A stretch of 5,196 bases of DNA from Flavobacterium sp. Its GTDB lineage: Bacteria > Bacteroidota > Bacteroidia > Flavobacteriales > Flavobacteriaceae. The translations under genes were made by a program, and so were the position numbers. The DNA is taken from positions 1 to 5,196 of the forward strand of contig JAGNPF010000135.1 of assembly GCA_017989775.1 (NCBI GenBank). Reading direction: 5' to 3'. Positions 1 through 5,196 of this stretch are shown one piece after another. Every line of letters starts with the position of its first letter. Position 1 is the first letter of the stretch. A model generated the notes under the pieces. The model ran no database searches and was not told the origin of the DNA. It saw only the letters and a program-made list of their open reading frames with translations.

Positions 1-331
1 TGTGGCATTTGTAATGGTACAAATACAGCACAAAAACAAAGCCAAGTTTCACGTGCATCCAGGGCATTTGCAACCAGGCTTTCCCGATATCGGTAAAAAA
101 TAACATCCAAAACGCAAAAATACTGGCCAAAACCGCTGACGGCCAAGTGATAATGTACCACAAACGATAGGTCATTATTTTGTATTGTTTTTGCAAAATT
201 TCTTTTTCGGGCGAAGGTTTGTCGGCCGCTTCAATTTGGTACACAAACAAGCGAACAATATAAAAAAGTCCGGCAAACCAAGTGATCACAAAGATGAGGT
301 GAAGGGATTTCAGGTAGTTGTAGTAGTCCAT
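1..331 (-). CDS. hemJ: HemJ-type protoporphyrinogen IX oxidase, 3' part missing (runs off left edge)
   Basis: This integral membrane protein would oxidise protoporphyrinogen IX to protoporphyrin IX, the step before iron insertion. I translated 110 codons from the ATG at 331-329; the frame stays open to the window edge. The start reads MDYYNYLKSLHLIFVITWFAG, followed by a GLFYIVRLFVY stretch. This matches the HemJ (UPF0093) signature, with a conserved early His (H11) in the first membrane helix (about residues 8-30) and R27 at its end. A second helix spans about 57-79, and a third begins near the HVKLGFVFVLYLYH stretch (H93, K95). Family members are usually about 140-190 residues, so the last helix or helices lie outside the window. 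The ATG directly follows the stop of the upstream gene (TAAATG), which suggests translational coupling. No Shine-Dalgarno is visible, which is common in this phylum. Family assignment is from recognised motifs and is supported by hemH in the same operon. Confidence 0.9.
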   Translation of the reverse strand, partial: MDYYNYLKSLHLIFVITWFAGLFYIVRLFVYQIEAADKPSPEKEILQKQYKIMTYRLWYIITWPSAVLASIFAFWMLFFTDIGKAWLQMPWMHVKLGFVFVLYLYHYKCH

Positions 332-847
332 TTATTCGCCAATGATTATAGGTTGAGTTTTTTCTGGAATAACAAGGTTGTAATTAAAATTAGGAAAAAT
401 CTTTTTTAGAATTTCCGGCGTGAACTTGTGGGTTTCCACAAAATACCATTTGTTTCCGTTGTCTCGACTTACTGCCAATAGAGCATAAGTTGCCTGAATT
501 TTTCCTTTATTTGTTTTTATGGTTAATGTTTCCGGAACAATACAATGTAATTCCTTGCCGGCCACATATATCTTTTGAGGCTCTCCAAAAGTAATTTTTT
601 CAAATTCAAAGCCACCGTCAATTTTTTTGAATGAGGATTCTATTGCTTTCAGTAATGCTGGTTTTCCACCTCCCATTTCCACTATTTTGGGGTAGGTGTA
701 ATCAATTATTGTTGAATAGTTTTTTTGGAGCATGGCATCGGCCATTTTTCCACAATCAAATTTTATCTTTTCTGAAAATTGATTTTGACCAAACGAAAAA
801 TGGCAGAAAACTAAAAAGGGAATGATTATGTAAAACTTTTTAATCAT
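332..847 (-). CDS. Small predicted exported protein of unknown function, between hemH and hemJ
   Basis: I do not recognise a named family. The 171-residue product starts with a lysine pair and a hydrophobic stretch (about residues 5-18), ending FSFG|QNQ, a typical signal peptidase I site in Bacteroidota. There is no lipobox, since C15 follows LVF and is not preceded by a small residue. The mature part has a helical first half (MADAMLQKNYSTIIDYTYPK, about 35-54, then a GGGK turn at 59-62). The second half is beta-rich: HCIVPETLTIKT, then YALLAVS, then a WYFVETH strand near 134-140. This helix-then-sheet layout resembles NTF2-like proteins, but that is inference. It begins 11 bases after the hemH stop and its stop abuts the hemJ ATG, so it should be co-transcribed with both. 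Base composition is more A/T-rich than hemH: 19 G/C of 60 at 481-540, against 31 of 60 at 1081-1140. A role in heme or porphyrin handling outside the inner membrane is possible but untested. Confidence 0.85.
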   Translation of the reverse strand: MIKKFYIIIPFLVFCHFSFGQNQFSEKIKFDCGKMADAMLQKNYSTIIDYTYPKIVEMGGGKPALLKAIESSFKKIDGGFEFEKITFGEPQKIYVAGKELHCIVPETLTIKTNKGKIQATYALLAVSRDNGNKWYFVETHKFTPEILKKIFPNFNYNLVIPEKTQPIIIGE

Positions 848-858
848 AATAAATATTT

Positions 859-1872
859 TTATTTAGCCCAATCATTGATCCAATTCGCCACCGTTTTGCA
901 CCATTCTTCATCATCGTTCAAGCAAGGGATTGCCAAGAAATTCTCGCCACCGTGTTCCTTGAATTGGTGGTTGGCTTCCATGGCGATTTCTTCCAGGGTT
1001 TCCAGACAATCAGCCACGAAAGCAGGCGTCACGACAGCCAAATTTTTGATGCCTTTTTCGGGCATTTTATTCACTTCGACATCGGTGTAAGGTTCCAGCC
1101 ATTTGTCTCCCGCCAAGCGCGATTGAAAGGTTTGGCTGTATTTGCCTTCAGGAATTCCTAAAGCTTGTACGACCAATTTCGTGGTTTCGTAACATTGGTG
1201 ACGGTAACAAAATTCGTGTGCCGGCGATGGCGTGTTACAGCAGGAACCGTCTATTTTGCAGTGTGATTTCGTAATATCTGTTTTGCGAATATGACGCTCC
1301 GGAAGTCCGTGATAGGAGAACAAAAGATGGTCATAATCAAATCCGGACAAGTGTTTTTGTATGGAATCGGACAGGTTTTTGATGTAATCGGGTTTGTTGT
1401 AAAAAGCAGGAACCGAAGTGAATTGTATGTTCGGAAAATGTTCTTTGCGAACTTCTTCCGCTTTTTCGAGAACAGTGACCGTTGACGACATCGCGTGGTG
1501 CGGATACAAAGGAAAAAGCAAGACTTCGGTAACGCCTTTGTCGGCCAGTTCTTTCAGTCCAGAGTAAATATTTGGATTGCCGTATCGCATCGACAACGCC
1601 ATTGGAACACCGACTTTGGGTTTTACTTTTTCGAACATTCTCTTGGAAAGAACCACCAGAGGCGAACCTTCGTCCCACCAAATTTTGGCGTAAGCCGCAG
1701 CCGATTTCTCGGGCCTTTTTCTCAAAATGATGCCACGAACCAAGAAGGCTCGCAACAAAAATGGAACATCGATCACGTATTTGTCCATCAAAAATTCGTC
1801 TAAATACGGTTTTACGTCTTTTGCTGTTGGACTTTCCGGCGAACCAAGGTTGACTAATAATACACCTTTCAT
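859..1872 (-). CDS. hemH: Ferrochelatase with internal cysteine-rich insertion
   Basis: This enzyme inserts Fe2+ into protoporphyrin IX to make protoheme, the terminal step of this pathway. The 337-residue length is normal for a bacterial ferrochelatase. Diagnostic segments are LLVNLGSPESP at the N-terminus, LFPLYPHHAMSST (about 119-131), the active-site SYHGLPERH with H188, the FQSRLAGDKWLEPYTD block (249-264), and VADCLETLEEI (286-296) with conserved acidic residues E291 and E295. Compared from memory with E. coli HemH, there is an insertion of roughly 18 residues after the SYHG motif. It carries C205, C211, C212 and C222, close to C227. This could be an internal [2Fe-2S] site of the kind described in some bacterial ferrochelatases. 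The ATG at 1872-1870 opens with MKGVLLVNLGSPE, the expected N-terminus. An A-rich leader with no Shine-Dalgarno precedes it. It is the first gene of the tight hemH-unknown-hemJ operon. Confidence 0.97.
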   Translation of the reverse strand: MKGVLLVNLGSPESPTAKDVKPYLDEFLMDKYVIDVPFLLRAFLVRGIILRKRPEKSAAAYAKIWWDEGSPLVVLSKRMFEKVKPKVGVPMALSMRYGNPNIYSGLKELADKGVTEVLLFPLYPHHAMSSTVTVLEKAEEVRKEHFPNIQFTSVPAFYNKPDYIKNLSDSIQKHLSGFDYDHLLFSYHGLPERHIRKTDITKSHCKIDGSCCNTPSPAHEFCYRHQCYETTKLVVQALGIPEGKYSQTFQSRLAGDKWLEPYTDVEVNKMPEKGIKNLAVVTPAFVADCLETLEEIAMEANHQFKEHGGENFLAIPCLNDDEEWCKTVANWINDWAK

Positions 1873-1903
1873 AATATTTTTTATTTTTTTTGATAAAAGT
1901 AAA

Positions 1904-1932
1904 CAAACTTACTTTTTATAAATTGGGATTAA
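1904..1932 (-). promoter_or_regulatory. Candidate hemH operon promoter, Bacteroidota type
   Basis: Read on the minus strand, TAAGTTTG (1911-1904) is a full match to the Bacteroidota -7 consensus TAnnTTTG. Eighteen bases upstream is TTA (1932-1930), one mismatch from the -33 TTG. Transcription would start near 1898, giving a leader of about 25 bases before the hemH ATG. The -7 match is good and the -33 weak. The remaining intergenic DNA, 1933-2035, is A/T-rich. I see no clear intrinsic terminator for the upstream araC gene, so read-through from araC into hemH is also possible. Confidence 0.55.
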
Positions 1933-1941
1933 TTATTTTTT

Positions 1942-1980
1942 ATTGATTGTTGAATATAGAAAATTGATTAATCCATTGAT
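1942..1980. repeat. Three ATTGAT direct repeats upstream of the hemH promoter
   Basis: ATTGAT occurs at 1942-1947, 1963-1968 and 1975-1980. The first two extend to ATTGATT and start 21 bases apart, two helical turns; the third starts 12 bases after the second. They lie roughly 45-80 bases upstream of the predicted hemH transcription start, a position where activators often bind. The neighbouring 8-bp pair GGATTAAT (1926-1933) and ATTAATCC (1967-1974) is inverted. In such A/T-rich DNA short repeats can arise by chance, so an operator role is only a suggestion. Confidence 0.3.
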
Positions 1981-2035
1981 AAATGAAGTTGAAATTGGTT
2001 CGCTAAAAACTGCAAATTCAAATTTTTAATCACAA

Positions 2036-2908
2036 TTACGTATTCGGATTAATGGACATCAAATATTTTTTTGGCGTGGTGCCAAATTTTTTCTTGAAAG
2101 CCGCGATAAAATGGCTTCCGGTGCTGTAGCCAATTTTCAAGCCCACTTCGTTGACATTATACGAACCGCTGTCCAATAATTTTCGGGCAGAATCCATTTT
2201 ATAGTCGAAAAGAAAACCATAAACGGTGTCGCCGTAAATTTGTTTGAAACCCATTTTCAGTTTCTTCAGGGTTAATCCCACTTCATCGGCCAGTTCTTGC
2301 AATCCAGGCGGTTCGGCCATATTGGCGAGGATTATTTCTTTGGCTTTTTTTATTTTCAACACGTTTTCTTCGTCAATCAGGAACGGGCATTGTTCCGCGT
2401 TGGGATCTTCGGTTCGGTTGAAATACAAACTCAACAATTCATATCCTTTGGCTTTGTAATACAGGTTTTTTATCGACGGATTCAGGTTGTAATGAAACAG
2501 TTGACTCAAAACAATTGCCATCGACGGACTGATGTCGCCTTCTTTGTAATATTTTTTGTCCTTGTTGTCCTCGCTCAAAAAAGTGATGTAATTGGCCTCG
2601 GATAAAAACAGGGTATGAAACTTTTTAATGGAGATGATGACCGAAATTACCCAGGAATTTGGTTCTATTTCCAGATTCAAAGGCAATTCCTTTTGCGGGT
2701 TGTAAAGCAACAAGGATTTTTCCTCTTTCAAATCCAAGGCGTAACTTCCTTGGTTGAAAAGAAATTTGGCTTTTCCTTTCAATCCGAAATGGAATTGAAT
2801 CAATCCACTTTTCACTTCACGTTGGGTAAAATACACTTCGTCACCATCGTTTTGGAAGCGAAGTAGGGTAAAGTCGTCTTCAATTGTTATGATATCTTGA
2901 GAACTCAT
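2036..2908 (-). CDS. AraC-family transcriptional regulator, PchR-like DNA-binding domain
   Basis: This 290-residue cytoplasmic DNA-binding protein probably regulates one or both flanking heme gene sets. The C-terminal domain (about 185-285) has the two AraC helix-turn-helix units. The first is LQELADEVGLTLKKLKMGFK (203-222), followed by IYGDTVYGFLFDYKMDSARK. The second is VNEVGLKIGYSTGSHFIAAF (252-271), ending FKKKFGTTPKKY. The GLTLKKLKMGFKQIYGDTVYGFL segment recalls PchR-type regulators, which sense ferric siderophores in other bacteria. The N-terminal half (1-180) is strand-rich, fitting a cupin-like sensor, with no ligand motif I can identify. The ATG at 2908 is the first in-frame start after the TAA at 2923-2921. 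A three-codon frame, ATG TCG CAA TGA (2916-2905), overlaps this start as ATGA. The gene sits between hemH (163 bases downstream) and divergent hemA (226 bases from start to start), which suggests a pathway-specific regulator. Ligand and targets are inference. Confidence 0.92.
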   Translation of the reverse strand: MSSQDIITIEDDFTLLRFQNDGDEVYFTQREVKSGLIQFHFGLKGKAKFLFNQGSYALDLKEEKSLLLYNPQKELPLNLEIEPNSWVISVIISIKKFHTLFLSEANYITFLSEDNKDKKYYKEGDISPSMAIVLSQLFHYNLNPSIKNLYYKAKGYELLSLYFNRTEDPNAEQCPFLIDEENVLKIKKAKEIILANMAEPPGLQELADEVGLTLKKLKMGFKQIYGDTVYGFLFDYKMDSARKLLDSGSYNVNEVGLKIGYSTGSHFIAAFKKKFGTTPKKYLMSINPNT

Positions 2909-2936
2909 TGCGACATTTTTTTAAAACTAAGTGACA

Positions 2937-2994
2937 AAAATCAGGTTTTTTTTGAAAAATACACACTAGATTTGATGTATAAAAGCCTGATTTT
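2937..2994. repeat. Inverted repeat, 14-bp arms, in the araC-hemA control region
   Basis: AAAATCAGGTTTTT (2937-2950) and AAAAGCCTGATTTT (2981-2994) are reverse complements except at one position (2946/2985, a G-U wobble in a plus-strand transcript). Nine bases on the outer side, AAAATCAGG/CCTGATTTT, match perfectly. The 30-base loop holds TAGATTTG (2967-2974), a match to TAnnTTTG on the plus strand but with no properly spaced -33 element. The arms lie 29-86 bases upstream of the araC start. This could be an operator for the AraC-family protein or a hairpin in the araC leader. The stem is A/T-rich at both ends, and I would not call it a terminator. Confidence 0.5.
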
Positions 2995-2998
2995 AGTA

Positions 2999-3006
2999 CA
3001 AAAATA
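2999..3006 (-). promoter_or_regulatory. Candidate -7 element for araC
   Basis: On the minus strand TATTTTTG (3006-2999) fits TAnnTTTG. No TTG is found at the usual 17-23 base spacing. The same octamer recurs at 3046-3039, also without a partner. Initiation from 2999 would give an araC leader of about 85-90 bases that includes the inverted repeat at 2937-2994. This is weak, because the match lies in a T-rich run. Confidence 0.25.
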
Positions 3007-3076
3007 GTGTTTTTTGTTTTATAAATGGATTAAAGGACAAAAATATCATTTAGCGATATAAAAAGAACTTTAAGCG

Positions 3077-3108
3077 TTGTTTTAATAGAAACCTTAGTTT
3101 TAACTTTG
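3077..3108 (+). promoter_or_regulatory. hemA promoter, Bacteroidota type
   Basis: TTG (3077-3079) and TAACTTTG (3101-3108) are separated by 21 bases. Together they match the Bacteroidota pattern TTG-N17-23-TAnnTTTG at every defined position. The start site would fall near 3113-3116, leaving a leader of about 20 bases with the RBS at 3121-3128. Just upstream is a small dyad, ATATC-N7-GATAT (3044-3060), centred about 62 bases before the predicted start, where a regulator could bind. It probably drives hemA, hemC and the genes beyond the window. Confidence 0.7.
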
Positions 3109-3120
3109 CCCATCGCATCA

Positions 3121-3128
3121 GAAAAAGG
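3121..3128 (+). promoter_or_regulatory. hemA ribosome-binding site that decides the start
   Basis: GAAAAAGG lies 6 bases before the ATG at 3135. A longer frame could begin at TTG 3129, but that codon directly abuts the AAGG core with no spacer, so the ATG two codons later is the better start. The same ten bases, GAAAAAGGTT, precede hemC. Confidence 0.6.
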
Positions 3129-3134
3129 TTGTAT

Positions 3135-4439
3135 ATGGAAAATCTAAATGTACCGAAACACAAAACTTTCTACTCCATTGGGTTGAGTTACAAGAAAGCC
3201 GATGCTGAAGTGCGAGGTAAATTTAGTTTGGATACCAAAGCGAAAACCAAAGTGTTGCTCCAGGCCAAAGAAGAAGGCATCGAGAGTTTGATTGTTATTT
3301 CTACCTGCAATCGCACCGAAATTTACGGTTATGCAGACCACCCTTTCCAGTTGATAAAATTGATTTGCGAAAACAGTAACGGTACTGTCGAGGAATTTCA
3401 AAAAGTGGGATTTGTTTACAAAAACCACGAAGCCATCGACCACATGTTTCGTGTGGGAACAGGCTTGGATAGCCAAATCTTGGGCGATTTTGAAATTATT
3501 GGACAAATAAAAAGCAGTTTCGACGAATCGCGCAATATGGGTCTAATCAACGCTTTTTTGGATCGATTGATCAATACCGTGATCCAAACCAGCAAAAGAA
3601 TCAAGAACGAAACCGAAATCAGCTCGGGAGCCACTTCGGTCTCTTTTGCCGCCGTGCAATACATCATCAGAAATATCGAGAATATCGGCAATAAAAACAT
3701 TCTGCTTTTCGGAACGGGAGAAATTGGCCGAAATACTTGCGAAAACTTGGTAAAACACACCAAGAACGAACATATTACCTTGATAAACAGGACCAAAAGC
3801 ACTGCCGAAATTTTGGCCGGAAAATTGAATTTGATTGTAAAAGATTATTCCGATTTACACCAAGAATTACAAAAAGCCGATGTTTTGGTTGTGGCAACCG
3901 GTGCGCAAAATCCAACCATCGACAAAGCTATTTTGAATCTTAAAAAAGAGTTGCTAATTTTGGATTTGTCCATTCCGAAAAACGTGAATGCCGATGTGCA
4001 ACAAATTCCGGGCGTGACTTTAATCCACATGGATTATTTGTCGCAAATGACCGATGACACGCTCGAAAGAAGAAAACAACACATTCCTGCAGCCGAAGCC
4101 ATTATCGAGGACATGAAACTGGAATTGAATACCTGGATGAACGGCCGAAAATACGCGCCAACCATTCACGCATTGAAAGCAAAATTGATTGACATTGTGG
4201 CCAGCGAAATGACATTGCACAGAAAAAAATTGCCTAATTTCGACGAAGAACAAGCCGAATTGATTACTTCCAGAATCATCCAAAAAATCACCAACCATTT
4301 CGCCAGTCACCTCAAAGACGAAAACACTTCGGTTGACGAAAGCATCGAATTTATCGAAAAAGTATTCCAAATAGGATTGCAAACTCCCCAAAAAACAACT
4401 TCGCCAATCGAAGAAAAATACAAAATCACCCTTTCATAG
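3135..4439 (+). CDS. hemA: Glutamyl-tRNA reductase
   Basis: This enzyme reduces glutamyl-tRNA(Glu) with NADPH to glutamate-1-semialdehyde, the first committed and usually rate-controlling step of the C5 route to 5-aminolevulinate. With the ATG at 3135 the protein is 434 residues, close to the family norm. The N-terminal catalytic domain has FYSIGLSYKKADAEVRGKF (12-30), STCNRTEIY with the nucleophile C58, and HMFRVGTGLDSQILGDFEI with H103. The central NADPH domain has LLFGTGEIG (190-198), the NRT motif near 218-220 and LDLSIPKNV (276-284). The helical C-terminal part (about 315-415) is the dimerisation region. The family usually has LGEPQIL where this protein has LGDFEII (116-122); I believe this is common in Bacteroidota. 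It is divergent from araC and 55 bases upstream of hemC on the same strand, so hemA and hemC are probably co-transcribed. No frameshift or missing catalytic residue is seen. Confidence 0.97.
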   Translation: MENLNVPKHKTFYSIGLSYKKADAEVRGKFSLDTKAKTKVLLQAKEEGIESLIVISTCNRTEIYGYADHPFQLIKLICENSNGTVEEFQKVGFVYKNHEAIDHMFRVGTGLDSQILGDFEIIGQIKSSFDESRNMGLINAFLDRLINTVIQTSKRIKNETEISSGATSVSFAAVQYIIRNIENIGNKNILLFGTGEIGRNTCENLVKHTKNEHITLINRTKSTAEILAGKLNLIVKDYSDLHQELQKADVLVVATGAQNPTIDKAILNLKKELLILDLSIPKNVNADVQQIPGVTLIHMDYLSQMTDDTLERRKQHIPAAEAIIEDMKLELNTWMNGRKYAPTIHALKAKLIDIVASEMTLHRKKLPNFDEEQAELITSRIIQKITNHFASHLKDENTSVDESIEFIEKVFQIGLQTPQKTTSPIEEKYKITLS

Positions 4440-4482
4440 TAAAAATCCAAACAAACCTTAATATCTTTATGGTTTAAAAAAA

Positions 4483-4490
4483 GAAAAAGG
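4483..4490 (+). promoter_or_regulatory. hemC ribosome-binding site in the hemA-hemC spacer
   Basis: GAAAAAGG ends 4 bases before the hemC ATG at 4495 and repeats the hemA site (ten identical bases, GAAAAAGGTT). The rest of the 55-base spacer holds TATCTTTA (4462-4469), one mismatch from a -7 element but lacking a -33 partner. It also holds a weak imperfect stem, AAACC (4453-4457) with GGTTT (4471-4475). I see no convincing internal promoter or terminator, so hemC should depend on the hemA promoter. Confidence 0.55.
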
Positions 4491-4494
4491 TTTA

Positions 4495-5196
4495 ATGAAT
4501 TCAAAAAAAACAATTCGAATTGGGACTCGCGACAGCGAATTAGCGCTTTGGCAAGCCCATACCGTTCAAAAAAAGTTAAACGATTTAGGCTATAAAACCG
4601 AAATTATTGCCGTAAAATCGCAAGGCGACATCATTCTCGACAAACCGCTTTACGAACTCGGAATTACCGGAATTTTCACGAAAACATTGGACATTGCCAT
4701 GCTAAATGGTCAAGTCGATATTGCCGTGCATTCGATGAAAGACGTGCCAACGGCTTTGCCAATAGGGATTGTTCAAGCGGCAGTTCTCGAAAGAGCGAAT
4801 ACTTTGGATATTTTGGTTCACAAAGGAAACCTCGATTTTCTCGAAGGAAACGCCACCATCGCCACCGGAAGTTTGCGTCGTCAAGCCCAATGGTTGAACA
4901 AATATCCCAATCATGCCGTGGTCGATTTGCGTGGAAACGTGAACACTCGAATGCAAAAACTAAGCGAAAGCGATTGGAACGGAGCTGTTTTTGCAGCCGC
5001 AGGCTTGGAAAGAATCAACTTAAAACCAACCGATTTTATTAATTTGGACTGGATGATTCCAGCGCCAGCCCAAGGTGCGATGGTAGTTGTCGCGATGGGA
5101 AATGACGATTTTACACTGGATGCCGTTTCGCAATTGAATGATGTGGAAACCGAAATTTGCACTTACATAGAAAGACAATTCCTGAAAACCCTCGAA
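4495..5196 (+). CDS. hemC: Hydroxymethylbilane synthase (porphobilinogen deaminase), 3' part missing (runs off right edge)
   Basis: This cytoplasmic enzyme joins four porphobilinogen molecules into the linear tetrapyrrole hydroxymethylbilane. I translated 234 codons, in frame to the window edge, from the ATG at 4495. Motifs are IRIGTRDSELALWQAH (7-22, with R12 and S14), HSMKDVPT with the catalytic D83 (E. coli D84), TGSLRRQ (124-130, R128/R129), DLRGNVNTR (144-152), and IPAPAQGA (188-195). The window ends at IERQFLKTLE. In E. coli the matching segment is followed by GGC, whose cysteine carries the dipyrromethane cofactor, so the attachment residue and the rest of domain 3 (roughly 70-80 residues) lie just outside. 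At the active-site loop E. coli has K55 and K59; here the aligned positions are E54 and T58. That is probably a lineage variant, not a defect, since the other substrate-binding arginines are present. It follows hemA closely and shares its RBS sequence. Confidence 0.96.
   Translation, partial: MNSKKTIRIGTRDSELALWQAHTVQKKLNDLGYKTEIIAVKSQGDIILDKPLYELGITGIFTKTLDIAMLNGQVDIAVHSMKDVPTALPIGIVQAAVLERANTLDILVHKGNLDFLEGNATIATGSLRRQAQWLNKYPNHAVVDLRGNVNTRMQKLSESDWNGAVFAAAGLERINLKPTDFINLDWMIPAPAQGAMVVVAMGNDDFTLDAVSQLNDVETEICTYIERQFLKTLE

Noticed and set aside
185..409. Short plus-strand open frame over the hemJ/unknown-gene junction.
   Set aside because: It is antisense to two supported genes and shows no protein-like composition or RBS.
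1337..1906. A 189-codon open frame on the minus strand.
   Set aside because: It overlaps hemH in another frame on the same strand, its translation has no recognisable motif, and hemH is certain.
2951..2974. Plus-strand promoter from TTTG (2951-2954) and TAGATTTG (2967-2974).
   Set aside because: The 12-base spacing is too short for the Bacteroidota sigma factor; the 3077-3108 pair fits far better for hemA.
2933..3047. Three near-copies of ACAAAAAT (2934, 2998 and 3038) as a repeat family.
   Set aside because: They are short, A-rich and unevenly spaced, so chance in this A/T-rich spacer is the simplest explanation.
3129..3134. Upstream TTG as the hemA start (two extra residues).
   Set aside because: It directly abuts the GAAAAAGG ribosome-binding site with no spacer; the ATG at 3135 has proper spacing and gives the expected N-terminus.
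4453..4475. Stem AAACC/GGTTT between hemA and hemC as a terminator.
   Set aside because: The stem is short and interrupted by a mismatch, and A's rather than T's follow it, so it should not stop transcription.
1..5196. Mobile elements, CRISPR arrays, tRNA/rRNA genes or defence systems.
   Set aside because: None are visible; coding sequence for heme synthesis and its regulator fills almost the whole window.

Overview
The window looks like chromosomal DNA from a flavobacterium (phylum Bacteroidota, probably Flavobacterium or a close relative). This rests on three things. Promoter-like sites fit the Bacteroidota -33/-7 pattern (TTG, then TAnnTTTG) rather than the sigma70 pattern. Intergenic regions are very A/T-rich. 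The protein sequences, as far as I can recall, resemble flavobacterial HemA, HemC, HemH and HemJ. I could run no database search, so the genus is an inference.

The region is a divergent heme-biosynthesis locus. On the minus strand, from about 1.9 kb down to the left edge, lie hemH (ferrochelatase), a small predicted exported protein of unknown function, and hemJ (oxygen-independent-type protoporphyrinogen IX oxidase, cut by the left edge). They are packed with gaps of 11 and 0 bases and look like one operon. On the plus strand, from about 3.1 kb to the right edge, lie hemA (glutamyl-tRNA reductase) and hemC (hydroxymethylbilane synthase, cut by the right edge just before the expected cofactor-binding cysteine). 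Between the two arms, on the minus strand, is an AraC-family regulator with a PchR-like DNA-binding domain.

The plus arm therefore encodes the first committed step of the C5 pathway (glutamyl-tRNA to glutamate-1-semialdehyde) and the porphobilinogen-polymerising step. The minus arm encodes the last two steps (protoporphyrinogen to protoporphyrin, then iron insertion). A regulator placed between entry and exit steps is a natural candidate for iron- or heme-responsive control, but nothing in the sequence proves this.

The non-coding DNA is limited to 1873-2035 (hemH promoter and ATTGAT repeats), 2909-3134 (araC/hemA divergent control region with a 14-bp-arm inverted repeat, a good hemA promoter and a small dyad) and 4440-4494 (hemA-hemC spacer with an RBS). 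I see no mobile element, CRISPR array, tRNA or rRNA. The window is mostly ordinary core metabolism. The best leads are the unknown exported protein inside the hemH-hemJ operon, the cysteine-rich insertion in HemH, and the regulator with its inverted repeat.
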